The notes: generated by a model not told the origin, from the letters alone. 64,000 bases of DNA from Galeopsis tetrahit (GCA_963675135.1 OY776119.1:67553727-67617726), one strand, 5' to 3'; shown: positions 44,346 through 56,630, counted from the stretch's first letter. Program-made: numbers and translations.

Positions 44346-45308
44346 GGGAGGGGCTATCAACACCCAAATTGTATTATTCCCACCCCAAATGTTAAAACAC
44401 ACCCCAACAAAATTTAAAATTTCATTTTTTTTTACTAAACACACCCCAATTTATTCCATTCCTACCCTTTTTTACTTAAAAGTTAAAATAATTTATCTTC
44501 TTATACAATACTATACACACCCATCCATTCTCTCCCCCTAAAAACAAAAAGAATCGTGTCTCTCTTCTCTCTCACCCCCAAACGAACCAACAACAAATTA
44601 AAATATTAAAACACAATTAAAAAACTGCACTATACAGACTGTACGGCCACAAATTCATGTACATACATGGAAGTGTTCGTCCAATATCTAATGAACAGCT
44701 ATGAATATGTTCGGCCAGTACACAATGTACACATCCAAGTGTGTTCGGTCAGTAGTGATCGTACACTACTTAACCAAAATTTCATGCAGATTGCGTTCGG
44801 CCGGTTGTGGTCGTGCACTCACAGATGTGTGCGGCCAATATGGTCATACGTACAATGATGTGTTCGGCCACGATGTCGGTCGTACATGTCGCGACTGCTA
44901 CCACCAAAAAACTGTATAAAGTGTTTAAAAAAGTATAAAAAAATGTAAAAAACATTAAATATATTTACATTAATTTCCTCCATCACTTTTTCTTCTTCCA
45001 TAATCATGTTTGTTTTGATTATATCATCATATGAAGTTTTATGGTGGTAGGATTTATGCATGGAGAAGGGTTTTAAGAATGTAGTATTTTTTGTTGTAAA
45101 AGTAAAAATAGATGAATGAGGGTTAAATGGGGGTAGAATTTAAGTATGGGGTGTGTATAACATGGGGTGTCTTTAATATTATTAGGGGTGTGTTTAATAT
45201 TTTTTAAATGATTTAAAAGGATGTCTTAGTAAATTCAATTAGGTCTATTTTTGTCCAAAAAAATATGTGGTGAAAACAACACAATTTGGGGTGTTGATAG
45301 CCCCTCCC
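44346..45308. mobile_element. Non-autonomous Mutator-like element, 963 bp
   Basis: It is flanked by the perfect 9-bp duplication ataaaacaa (44337-44345, 45309-45317). Its termini are inverted: gggaggggctatcaacaccc at the left, and the reverse complement of the right end begins gggaggggctatcaacaccc as well, continuing (c)aaattgt on both sides. It has no transposase. The interior contains a row of seven related motifs (44641-44870). Confidence 0.88.
44641..44895 (+). repeat. Seven-copy tgttcggcc-type repeat inside the MULE
   Basis: Variants of gtgttcggcca occur at 44641, 44673, 44708, 44741, 44793, 44828 and 44861. Spacing is 32-35 bp except one 52-bp step. Most are followed by a GTAC- or CGTAC-containing stretch. 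The regular phase suggests a decayed tandem array of about 34 bp. Confidence 0.75.
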
Positions 45309-45547
45309 ATAAAACAATGATCCAAATTTTAGAGCAACGGCAAGCTCAGATAGATTTAACATTCAACTTCTATGTCAACTCCCTAACTCACAAGACATAT
45401 ATACTAATGATTTGAGTTAGTTTAGAACAATACAATCACTTCAGGTGGACACTTCTTACGTTGTGGATGATTTAGTTAAAAATGTCTTGCTATCATTTGA
45501 AAATTTGGGATCAATAGCACTTAACAATGTTTTCTTAACTCTTGAAG

Positions 45548-45704
45548 TGTTAATGTAAATAATTGATATTGATTGAGTAGATTTACAAGAAGTGATTACA
45601 ATATATATACAAACGAGTTGTAATCTTCCTAATCTATACAAGGAAGGTTAAATATTTAATGGCATAAATTAAGGGATAGAATATTTGACTAAGTTATACT
45701 ATTA
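45548..45704 (-). repeat. Probable 3' LTR of Copia-A
   Basis: On the minus strand a purine tract (tgaagggggataat) follows the RNase H end. Then comes an AT-rich stretch of about 157 bp ending ..cattaaca, whose mirror start is eroded. A TATA-like run (gtatatatattg) lies inside. The 5' LTR is beyond the window, so the borders cannot be confirmed. Confidence 0.45.
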
Positions 45705-46980
45705 TCCCCCTTCAAGAAAGACGTGGGATGAGGGCCGACGCAAAGCTTGTCCCGGAAAAATTCAAACAGAGGACAATGTAGAGCCTTTGTAAAAACATCA
45801 GCCACTTGAAGATCAGTAGAGATGAATTTGGTATCGAGGCGACCGGCAGAAACAAGCTCACGGAAAAAATGGTAGTCAATATCAATGTGTTTGGCCCTTT
45901 TGTGGGCACTTGGATTTTGACTAAGAAATATAGCACTATTGTTGTCCGAATAGAGCGATGGAGATGACGGAAGTGTTATCCGAAGTTCTCGAAGAAGGTG
46001 AAGAACACAAACAATTTCTAAAGCAGCATTTGCCATAGCCCGATATTTAGATTCACAACTCGAACGAGAGACAGTGGGTTATTTCTTTGCACTCCAAGAG
46101 ACAAAATTCCCCCCAAGATAAATGACATAGTTATAGGTGGACCTCCGAGTTTCCACACAACGATCCCAATCAGCATCAGAATATGCAACAAGAGATAAGG
46201 GCGTGCTACGAGTAAAGGAAAGACCAAATGATGGGGTACTCTTGACATAGCGAAGAATCCTCTTCACTACCTGAAAGTGATCAACAATGGGACTTTGAAG
46301 ATGCTGGCTGACAAGATTCACAGCAAATGACAAGTCAGGTCTGGTAATAGTGAGATATTACAGTGCACCAACCAAGGAGCGATGGACAGTAGGATTAGAA
46401 AAAGGCTGCCCGTTGGTGGAAAGCTGACAACCCGCCGCCAAAGGTGTGGAGACAGGTTTAGAGTCTTCTAGAGATGCACGTTTGAGGATATCACGGGCGT
46501 ACTTTTCCTGATTTAGAAAAATCCCAGAAGGGGTATAAGTGACCTCCAGACCCAAGAAATAATTTAGTTTTCCCAGATCCTTGATTGCAAACTCTTGTCG
46601 AAGACGTGCCAGAAAAGATTTCAATCCACATGGAGAGTTCCCTGTAAGAATAAAATCACTGACATACACCAAAAGATATAAAGTAGTAGATCCTTGAATG
46701 AAGATGAACAAAGAGGAATCAGTGCAGCTGCAAATGAACCCAACACTTAGAAGAAAGTCACTTAGCCTTTGAAACTAGGCACGAGGAGCCTGCTTAAGAC
46801 CATACAACGCTTTTTTGAGGCGATAAACATGAGTTGGGAACTTTGCATCAATAAAACCAGGGGGCTACTCCATAAACACATGTTTCGCCAAAATGCCATT
46901 TAGGAAAGCATTTTTTACGTCCAACTGGTGTAGGGGCCAATTGTAAAGCACAACAATAGAGAGTACAATCCGAACTGTTG
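45689..46980 (-). pseudogene. Copia-A reverse transcriptase and RNase H (left half of the split element)
   Basis: Read leftward: HQLDVKNAFLNG, RLKKALYGLKQAPRA, then SLFIFIQGSTTLYLLVYVSDF, where the catalytic YVDD has become YVSD. Next come KDLGKLNYFLGLEV, then RNase H pieces AYSDADWDRCVETRRST, MANAALEIVCVLHLLREL and KHIDIDYHFFREL. Stops or shifts occur after PPGF-flanking codons near 46860, at 46764-46770, 46358, 46080 and elsewhere. The block ends at 46980, where Copia-B begins after the atgcc duplication. The element is clearly dead and older than Copia-B. Confidence 0.88.
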
Positions 46981-46985
46981 ATGCC

Positions 46986-48436
46986 TGTTGGTCCCTGAAC
47001 GAGTAGTGAATGGGATTAAAGTCTAGAGGGGAGGGGTGAATAGACTTTAAAACTTTTTCAAGAGTTGGAAACCTCTTCTGATCTCTATGTCAGCTGGACT
47101 ACAAGTCTGGTGGTCCAGATGACTATAGTGATCTGATAGAAGAGATTATATGCGGAATTATGGTAGGCCTTGTTTAGACTCGTTCTTTTGTTTCTTGTGC
47201 AAGTGTTAACTTGTTTTTACTTAATGAAAGTACTCAGCTGATGCTGGTTTGAAAGTTGTGGCCTTAGTTGAAGGATGTTGAAAACACAGTATGCACTATA
47301 TAAAATATATGTAGAGACAGAAATGTAAAGTGCAGAAATGTAAATAACACCAGATTTATAGTGGTTCGGATGTACGATCCTACGTCCACTCTCACGTCCT
47401 AACGTGAAGTTTAATCCCTTTAATTTACCACAAATTACAAGGGTCTTGACCTTTATAGTCCCAAGGATAGGACTTTGAGATCTGAGCCGTCCTAACAACT
47501 ACGGTCTCCACAAGTGATTGTAAGCACTTGCACTTTGAGGGGTTCAAAAACTTTAACCTTTCGGTGAGGGTTTGGGGTTTTTGAAGTGTATCCAACTAAT
47601 GATTCAAGCTTATAAATTGCTTAACCACTTTGCCTAAAACAATTGATATACAATATGAACAGGTTTCAGGTTCTTATAGGTTGGATAGAAATCACTTAAG
47701 AGCTAAAAGTATTCTAAGGCTTTCTGGGCTCTTGGAGAATTCTTAGAACAGTATGACTTTAGCTTGATTGCTTGTTTTGCTTGTTGAATTCTCTGTGTGA
47801 TCTCTTACTTGTGATTTCTCATCCTCTTGTATTTATAATGGTGATTGCTTGCAACTAGCCGTTGGAGTTGACTAGCCGTTGGGACAATCTTTCCATATTG
47901 GCTTGATTCCTTGATTCCAGCTGCTTGATTGCTCCAATCCTGGGATCATGTCAATCTTCTAAATAAGGTAGGTCTTCATTTGAATTGCAAGATGACTTTG
48001 GGAATCAGCCGAGTCCTGGAAGAGTACATAGTCTTCTGATCTGTACTGCTAGTCTTCTGACTACTCTTCTGGCCTTAGGTCTTCTGTCTTCTGTTATCAG
48101 TCGAGTAGCACTCGTCTGATCTGAGGATTATTTATGCTGCTTTAGGCCATCTTCAATCTTGGACTCCATCAGATAAGTAGGTATACAAGCACCTTACTTA
48201 ACTGGCCTTCAAGGATCTTCTAGTCTTCATGTCTTCTACTCTTCTCATCTTGAGGAAGCGCATGTAAGTCGGGACTGTGCCAATCAGCTGATATACATAC
48301 AGTTGATTGCACAAGACTAGTCTAAGCTATTCTATACAAGTCAGCTGATCCTATTACTTTTATAAACTCTAAGTGTTTTGGCCATCAAAACTATTCTAAC
48401 ATCAAGTGGGGCTTAGGGTGAATTTACATCCCAACA
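46986..48436 (-). repeat. 3' LTR of Copia-B
   Basis: The 1451-bp LTR is about 99% identical to the right copy. On the coding strand a TATA-like box (tataaatac) lies at about 47829-47837. The U3 part carries many CTTCTG/CAGAAG motifs (48020-48100) and a direct repeat of actagccgttgg (about 47857 and 47871). Confidence 0.94.
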
Positions 48437-48450
48437 ATTTCCCCCTTTTT
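48437..48450 (-). other. Polypurine tract of Copia-B
   Basis: The minus strand reads aaaaagggggaaat against the inner edge of the 3' LTR. Similar tracts recur inside the element (near 49555, 53276 and 54020). Confidence 0.75.
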
Positions 48451-48661
48451 GATGAAGCCAAAACTATATTTGATAAATGCTCTTAGTAAATAAGATAAGA
48501 GTTTATAAACTTCATAAAAGCTGAAGTATCTGATGAAGACAATGAGAGTTTGTCTTGAAAGCAAAGAGAACTAAACTTGATTAATATATAGAGCTTTTAC
48601 AGATTACAAGTGATAGTTTCTTTAAAGCTCTGAAAGTAGTCTTCATCAGGTCTTCTGATCT

Positions 48662-51600
48662 TCAGATGCGGAAAGCAAGGTACAGACGAGTTCGAACTTC
48701 TTCCATGTGCTGCAGGTCTGTAACATTCTCCTCTTCATAGATCTTCTCTAGAATCCTTTTGACTTCAATCAAGTCTGTCCTTCCGGAGCTCAGAGTGGGA
48801 GGATCCCATTTAGGTTCTTCTGGAGTTAGGATTCTGCAGTTGTCAAGTTCTTTGGCTGTCTTGACTACTTCTTTCCAGAACTCTTGATCTTCAATGTTCA
48901 TGAACTGATTGAACTGGAAGAATTCATCTTCATAGGTTGGGAGAGGGCCAAATTTTCTTACAATGTGGTGTTGAATTTGCCACTTCTTCTTCAGAGGGTA
49001 CCACCTTGGTAGCTCATCTTGAAGGGCTAAATAATTCACATAGTTGCTATCAAACACCAGGGCTTTATCTTTCTGTGCCAGAGCATTTTCTTTCAATGCT
49101 TTGTCCTTGAGAGCTTTCCTGAGTTTGGCTATCTTCCTGTCAAATTTGGCTTTGACTGCTTTCGCATCTTTTAGCTTCTTCTGCTTAAGCTCTTGAGCTT
49201 CAAGCTCTTTTCTTTTCTTCAGCTCTAAAGCCTCTTTCTCTTCTGCAGTAGGCTCTGTTGGAACTGACTTCTTGCTTGACTTCTGAGCTTGCTCATCTGC
49301 TTGTTCATATGCCTTTCTTTTCCTTGTCATCCTCTTTTCAGGGACTTGTTCTGTAGAGGCAGTGATCTGTAGACTCTTGGCAGGAGCTTGAGTGGAAGCT
49401 TGGGTGTCTTCTTGAGCAATTTCTTTGCCTTTGCCTTGCCTGCTCTTGATTTTGCTTGATAAACCACCCAAGGTTTCATTCAGCTCATCTTGAGATACTA
49501 CCATCACAGTTTGCTGTGCAGTAGCCTTCTCTAGAGCCTTTATCAATACATCTTCCCCCTTTTTGGCTTCAGCAAGTGCAGCCGCAAAAGGCTTCATGGC
49601 ATTCAGAATCTCTACTTTCAGGGTCTGCTGTAGAGCCATGGAATTGACTTTGCCAACATGGGTCAGATGAGTGATGCTGTGGTCTAGGATCTGAGCATGA
49701 GAGTTGGAGGAGGAGGTAGCTTCAAGTTTAGCTGTAATTGCTTCCAATTTGGTTGATGTCTCCTTCAGCTGAGTTTGAAGTTTCTCATTTTCTGCTGTAG
49801 CTGATTGGAGAAGAGCTCGACCTTCAGTAGCTCTTGCTTCAGCATCTTCAATTCTTGTCTTGTAGTTGTTTTCCATGCGGTTGACCTCATTAGTGTAGAG
49901 TTCAGCAAACCTGGTGGAATTGTCACCTGCCTTCTTCAGAATGCTGGTCAGATACTCACTTATCTGATTGTGAAGTGACTCTCCAAACTTGTCTTCAATG
50001 TCAATGATCTGGTCATGAAGACGAGTTATCTGCTCCTTAATAGCCTTTTCAACATATCTTCCAAGCTGTAGGCCTAAACCTTTCTCAAAATGTAGGTCTA
50101 TTGCAGCCTTGACCTGTGAGCATATGTCTGCTGTATAGTCAGCTGTTGAAGTAGAAGTTGAGGCATTACCTTGAGGCTTTGGATGAACAATCAGGGCTTT
50201 GCCTCTTTCTTCAGCTGAAAGGTACTCTTCATTGAGGAATGAGGTAGTGGCCTTAACCAGGTGGGACATGATAGTGTCTCCTTTATCAATTAAGTGAGTT
50301 AGAGTATCCTTAGGCATGAAGTGATCAGGAATAGTGATTACTTCTCTTTCAATCTCGGCTCTGTCAACTGGTTCAGCTGAGTCTTCCGCAGGAACGGATG
50401 TAGCTGAGTCATTCACTTTTGCTGTGTCAGCTGTCTGCTGACCTTATATGCCTTCTGGGATAGAGGTATCATCAGTGGGAATTCCTAGAATCCTGTGGCA
50501 TACTGCTGCAAGGGCCTCTTCTGGCAGCAGCTGAGCAAAAGATTTAACTTGAGCAACTTCTTTCTACTCCATTTCCCAGTCGAGGAAATTAGCTTTTCCT
50601 CCCATTCCCTCCATGACCTCAATAAGGTCATCCACATCATCTCTCCTGAGTTCAATCCAGGTGCAGATTCTGAGAACTTGTTCAAACTGAACTGATTCCT
50701 CATCAATACCAGAAATAGTAGACTTGAGCAGGTTTGCTATCTTCATCCTCATTATCTTCTCCCTTGTGCACATAGGATAGTGCACCATTCTATACTGAGG
50801 TTGAGAGGGGCCTGCTTCATCCTGGTCTGCTGGTGCCAAATCTTCTGGTGCAGATGGGGTAGTGAGGATAGAGGATTGAGAGGTTGGAATGGTTTCCTCT
50901 GCTGTGTGAGTATCAGCAGGGATTTGGGAAGTGATATCTTCTTGATCTTCAGTGGACTGATCATCAGCAGGGTTTTGAGTCTGCTGATCTGGGGCTATTT
51001 CTGCTTGAAGATCAGTAGATGGTTGGACATCTGCCATTTGAATATCAGCAGGGGTAGGCAAATGTGGCTCTGGGGTTGTTTGATGTTGAGCTTGTTCCTC
51101 TGTTGTGTGAGTATCAGCAGGGATTTGGATATTAGTGTTTGAGGGTTCAGAAAGGGTTGAATCATCAGAAGGGTGGAAGGAAGTAATAGGGGCTATGCTC
51201 ATGGGAGTAGGGAGCCTGGATTTCTTGGTTTTCTTAGTGAAAGAAGAATTGTTCTTCTTTCTCTTCTGACCCTTCGACAATTTAGAAGGAGTAAAAGTGA
51301 GAGAGGGATTAGAGGTACCTGCCTTCTTCAAGGGAGAGGCAGTTGGAGTGGCATCTGAATCAGATGGGGAGATGAGTCCTGATCTGATTAGAAATCGTCT
51401 CTGTGCTAAGGTCTGATTGTCATCATCATCATCCTCAGCAGCCTTCTCTTGAGCCTCTTCTTTGGATGGCTCCTCTTCTTCTTCAGTAGACTCTTCTGCC
51501 TCCTTAACAACATCTTTGGAAGATGCTTCAGCCAACAACTTCCTCTTTTCTTCTTTCAACCTTGCTGCCTCTGCAAGAGCTTCCTTTCTTAGGTAATACT

Positions 51601-52354
51601 TGGAGGTGTGGAAGGTCTTGTGAGGTCCCATCTTGTACTTCTTTGGGAGAATATCTGGAAGGATGATACTCAGCTTGTTGACAAAGCTGACTGTAGATGT
51701 GACCTTCCATTCTCTTGATTGAAGGTCCAAGGTAACCTTCTTGGCTTCAAGAGCAATCCTATTCAAGAATAGCCCTTGCCAATCTCCATCAATCTGATCC
51801 CAGATTGCAGCCATAACTCTAACTTTTAGAGTGGTAACAGCATCATGGCTAAAAGTGTTACCAAGCAACATCTTGCCTGCAATATCCATCAAGGTTTGGA
51901 ATTTAGGTTCAAGTTGGGATTTCTTGAGCCCAGAGGTATCCTCAGCCTTGACCCTTCCATCAGTAAACATCTCCATATACTCCTTTTCTCTTCCCATGAT
52001 GTAGGTAGAGATGTATATCTCTCCTCTTGATAAGCCGAACAGTTCTTGAAGGATCTCCCTTGAGATTTCGACTCTGTGTCCACCCATGACACTTTCAACA
52101 TGAGAATCCATCATCACTGCGTTTTCATAGAAGGTCATCACATCTTGTTCATAGACATTTGTTGGTGCTGCTTCCAGAAAATCACGAAGGTTGAGATTGA
52201 TGCAGCGAAGAAGTATCTCCTTGTTCGCAGATGTATGTTTACCCTTGAAGAACAGAGCATTCTCGGTGAATACTTTTCCTTCCTTAGACCATTTTTGAGC
52301 ATCTAAGGTGCCAGTACTCTTGGTCTTCTCGTCGTAAATTTTGATGATTCCCAT
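48662..52354 (-). pseudogene. Very long extra ORF of Copia-B (env-like position), about 1230 codons with two stops
   Basis: The frame runs from ATG at 52354 to a stop at 48662, in one phase, with a TAG at 50564-50566 (after FLDWEME) and a TAA near 50450 (after IPEGI). Residues 40-300 form a folded region with VESVMGGHRVEISREILQEL, DGDWQGLFLNRIALEAKK and PHKTFHTSKYYLRKE, comparable in layout to the plant transposon-protein domain of Copia-C's extra ORF. Then come an acidic stretch (EESTEEEEEPSKEE), a Ser/Pro/Thr/Gln-rich region, a long coiled-coil part (LLQSATAENEKLQTQLKET) and a Lys/Ala-rich helical part (KKRKELEAQELKQKKL). I see no signal peptide or membrane helix. The role is unknown; a gag-like or nucleic-acid-associated structural role fits better than an envelope. 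Confidence 0.72.
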
Positions 52355-52470
52355 TCTGGATGTTGAGTATTGAAAGTAGGAATGCTTTTGAAAGAATATT
52401 TCAGGACGAGAGAGATTTGAGAGTAATTGAGTATTGTGAGCGAAAGGAGTTTGGAAGAGGTTTAAGGGTT

Positions 52471-52480
52471 GTATATATAC
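52471..52480 (-). promoter_or_regulatory. TATA-like box upstream of the extra ORF of Copia-B
   Basis: The minus strand reads gtatatatac, 117 bp upstream of the ATG at 52354. The expected start region near 52440 is followed by a CT-rich, AUG-free leader of roughly 85 bases, as in ordinary plant mRNAs. Copia-C has a box in the same relative place. Confidence 0.42.
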
Positions 52481-52499
52481 TCCAACAGAAACTTGATCT

Positions 52500-54174
52500 A
52501 ACGGTCAGATTAGATTTTAATGTGGAGTAGTGCCCAAGATTTTCCTTCTTTGAATCCGGGCCATTCCTTAAATTTGCCGGCTGAATTTGCCGGCTGAATT
52601 TGCCATTTGGCAACTGTTGACTTGCTGGCAATATGGTAATTAAGTATTAATGACATCATACCAAAAATAGCCGTTGTGACTAATTTTATGGCAAGAATTG
52701 ATCATCAAGGCCGTTTTCTATAAGTGAATTGCATTCCTTATATAGGCCAATTTCTTTAATTACATTCATGAATGAATCTAGAATGAATTACATGATCAAA
52801 GATAGTCATTATACTCTAAAATAAGGTCTTCTTATCAGCAGAGTGAAGTCTTCTGATTTCAACGAAATGTCTGCTGATTTTTCTTGAAAGTCTTCTGGTC
52901 AGCTGAGTTGGTCTTCTGATCAGCTGAGTAGAGGATAGGGGTTTGCTGTAATGATCCAACCTGGATGGATCTTTCCAGCTTTATTGTGAGTGATGATCCA
53001 ACCTGATTTGATGGATCTTTCAGCTCCTTCTTTAAACCAAGTGGGACTAGCCTAGATGAAATCCCACTGGCTTAACTGCTCCTCACCATCGGATGTTCCT
53101 CATCATCAGATGGGATGTAGCATCTAATGTGTCCTTGTTGAATTTCTTCGCTTCTTTTGAAAGAGAAGGAAAGTTGGAAGAGGCTTCAATGGAGTGTGAA
53201 GAGAGGGCCATGGACTTGGTCTTCTTGACACCTTTTGACAAAGTGGTCTTTGATAGCAAGCTCTCCATGTAGAACTTCCCCCTGGAGAAGAAGCTCTGCT
53301 TGCTGGCTACTTTGTCCTCTGCATCTCTTCTTCCTTTAGTTTTCAACAAGAACGTCTCTTCTTTCTTTAGTTTTCATATGCATACTTATGTTGGATAACC
53401 CAAGTATGCTGATCTGCATCATGTTCTTCTTCTGGACAAATCTTCATCTCCTTTACCCAAGACTTTGGTTGAGGGATGATCTCCATTCCATCTCTTCTCT
53501 CGATTATCTCCATACCTGAAACAAGAATAATAGTTAGTGGTTTGTGTTCTTAGTTGTTCTCATAACTTCCTCCTTTTATAGAGGTAGGAATGAGGTAAAG
53601 GAGCGTAAGATGACAAAAACTATAGAGTTGATAGGTCTGAATTTCTGAAAAGCTATTTCTTAAGATCAACAATGAGATTCTTGATCTAAGGGTTTACATT
53701 TAAAGAGGTTCAGACTCTATCTTATGGAATGCAGAATTTATAAATTTTTGAACAAGAATTATTTGGAGTCCGTACAGTGCATGTATACTGTTGAGTCGGT
53801 GAGGATGGTGTATTAATCCAACCAAGTATGACTCACTAATATACTGTATACTTGTATAGTGATGAAGTATTTTATGAAGAATAGTTTATTACTATACATA
53901 GATATACACTGCTTAAGTATAGATTACCAATTAACTCTATTCAAGTCTTCTGAATGTAAGTATGAAATGCGATGCAGATTATAGAGTATTTCATCAAGGT
54001 TTCTTGAGGTATCATTGATTCCCCCTTGATTAGATGACTCTATGTTTTCCCTCAGCTTTATGTGTCTTCATCGGGAATAACTTACCTGAAGATGAGGGTG
54101 TCTATTCACCTCATCTGATCCTCCTAGTCTGCTGCAATTGAATCAGCTGATGCCTTCAACTGATCTTGAGTTCT
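52500..54174 (-). other. Non-coding gap between RNase H and extra ORF of Copia-B
   Basis: About 1.7 kb without a convincing gene. One 88-codon minus-strand frame (53083-53349) shows no recognised domain. The stretch 52820-52930 repeats gtcttctg and cagctgag several times, as the LTR does. Purine tracts of PPT type lie at about 53276 and 54020. Confidence 0.5.
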
Positions 54175-54961
54175 TCATGTGCTTGGATCCAAGAGTCCTA
54201 AACTATAGCATAGGGTCTTGAATCTTTCTTCAGCTAGGGGCTTTGTCAAGATGTCTGCTCTTTGGATATCTGTGTGAATTTCCTCCATCTTGATGTCCTT
54301 CTTTTCAAGGTGGTCTCTTATAAAATGGTGTCGAATGTCGACATGCTTGCATCTTGTGTGAAGGACTGGATTTTGAGTGATTGCAATGGCGCTGCTGCTG
54401 TCACAGTAGATAGGAACTTCTCTTGCCTCTACATTGTAATCCTTGAGTTGTTGAACTAGCCAGAGCAGCTGACTACAACAACTTCCAGCTGCCATATATT
54501 CTGCTTCAGTGGTGGAGGTTGCAACTGAAGTTTGCTTCTTTGAAAACCATGATATCAACTTGTTGCCTAGGAATTGACAGGTTCCAGATGTGGATTTCCT
54601 ATCAATTCTACATCCTCCATAGTCTGAGTCAAAATAACCACTCAACTCTAGATTGTCATCAGCAGGGTACCATAGTCCTAGATTGACTGTTCCTTTTAGG
54701 TACTTGAGAATTTTCCTTGCTGCTTCTAGATGACTCTGCTTTGGGTTTGCTTGAAACCTAGCACATACTCCTACAACAAATGTTATGTCCGGTCTGCTAG
54801 CTGTAAGATATAGTAGAGATCCAATAAGTGCTCTATATTCAACTTGATCAACTGCCTTTCCAGACTCATCTGGTTCCATCTTGAAAGATGTCATCATCAG
54901 AATTCTTGCAGTCTTGCTTTGTAGAGCTTTGAATCTTTCTAATAGGCTTTTGGTGTATTTG
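54175..54961 (-). pseudogene. Copia-B C-terminal RT linker and RNase H
   Basis: The frame follows a TAG at about 54962, where the usual reading is FINQSKYTK, so one C-to-T change explains it. It contains YRALIGSLLYLTASRPDI, NPKQSHLEAARKILKYLKGT, GYFDSDYGGCRIDRKSTSG and STTEAEYMAAGSCCSQLLW, then CKHVDIRHHFIRDHLEK and ADILTKPLAEERF, the complete Copia RNase H set. Confidence 0.9.
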
Positions 54962-56630
54962 GACTAATTGATGAAGATCCCTTCTGGACTCTGTTTGACT
55001 TGGAGTCCTAAGAAATAATTCATCTCACCCATCATACTCATTTCGAATTTTCCTTGCATAAGTTCAGAGAACTTCTTGCACATATCTTGATTGGGTGATC
55101 CAAATATAATGTCATCTACATATATTTGCACCATTAGAATGTCTTCTCCTTCTTGTATTCTAAAAAGTGTTCTGTCAACATTGCCTTTTGTGTAACCATT
55201 GTCAAGTAGGAATTGTGACAATGTGTCATACCAGGCTCTGGGAGCTTGCTTCAGACCATAGAGAGTCTTCTTCAGACGATATACTTGATCTCCTTTTTCA
55301 AATCCTGGAGGCTGCTCTACATACACTTCTTCTACCAGAATACCATTCAGAAAAGCACTCTTGACGTCCATTTGATATACCTTGAAGCCCATATACGATG
55401 CATAAGCTAGAAACAGTCGAATGGCTTCTAATCTGCCTACTGGAGCAAAGGTTTCATCATAGTCAATTCCTTCAGATTGTGAGTATCCTTTTGCAACTAG
55501 CCTTGCTTTATTTCTAGTTATCACATCATTTTCGTCCTTTTTATTCTTGAATACCCACTTTGTTCCTACTACATTGTGGTTTTCAGGACGATCTACCAAT
55601 TCCCATACTTCATTTCTTTCGAATTGGTTTAATTCTTCTTGCATAGCAATGATCCAATTGCTATCTGTCATTGCTTCTTCTATGTCAGCTGGTTCAATGT
55701 TGGACAAGAAAGCACACCAGCAGAACATAGATGATTGGGGGTTCTGATTCAGTTGTCTTCTGGTCTTGACACCTGAGTCTGCTCCTCCTAAGATGAGGTT
55801 TGATGGATGGTTGTTTCTCCATGTATGTCTCACATGAGTATCTGCATTAGATGAGCTTGGATTCTCATCTGTTCTAGTGCCATCAGGAGGGTTGACTTGA
55901 TTAGGTCGATCATCATCTGTATCTTGTGTGTCAAAGAGATCATTCCCCCTTGCATTTGGGATTGTTGCATCTTGATTATGGACAGCTTGCTCAGCTTGAG
56001 TTTGAGATCTAGTGACTGGTCTGTGTGGTTTATCCTCCTCTGGTTCTTCAGAAAATGGTTCATTGACTTCAATAAACTCATCAGACCTGGTCTTGATCAC
56101 TAGTTTCTTCATCTGATCTGCAGCTGAGTCTGTTTCTACTGCACTCTTTTCACAAGATTCATCAAAAACAACATGACGTGTTTCTTCCACAAGAAGGGTT
56201 CGTTTGTTGAATACTCCAAATGCTTTGCTAGTTGAGGAGTATCCCAAGAATATCCCCTCATCTGCTTTGGCATCAAAAGCATTCAACTTACTTTTCCCAT
56301 TGTTGTGAATGAAACACTTACAACCAAATATATGAAAGTAAGATACTCTAGGTTTTCTTCCTTTCCACAGTTCATATGGGGTTTTCTCATGAATTTTGTG
56401 AATACCTGACCTGTTTTGAGTGTGACAAGCTGTGTTGATAGCTTCTGCCCAAAGCTTCTTAGGAGTGGAGAATTCAGCAATGAGTGTTCTTGCAGCTTCT
56501 TTGAGCGTTCTGACTCTTCTTTCAGCTACACCATTCTGTTGTGGTGTTCTTGCTGCGCTTGTCTCATGCTGAATACCATTAGAAGTACAATAGGCAATAA
56601 TATAAGAGTTAATAAATTCAGTGCCTTTGT
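54962..56630 (-). pseudogene. Copia-B integrase second half and reverse transcriptase
   Basis: It resumes at KGTEFINSYIIAYC after the insertion, then TPQQNGVAERRVRTLKEAAR (catalytic Glu), FGCKCFIHNNGKSKLNAFDA and KADEGIFLGYSS. A long linker precedes RT, which has NRPE-type VDRPENHNVVGTKWVFKNK, YQMDVKSAFLNG, RLKKTLYGLKQAPRAWYD and YVDDIIFGSPNQDM. It ends at GIFIN before the TAG at about 54962. The catalytic residues visible here are intact. Confidence 0.92.

Noticed and set aside
48662..52354. Envelope protein in Copia-B
   Set aside because: The ORF is in the env-like position, but no signal peptide, furin-like site or membrane helix is visible.
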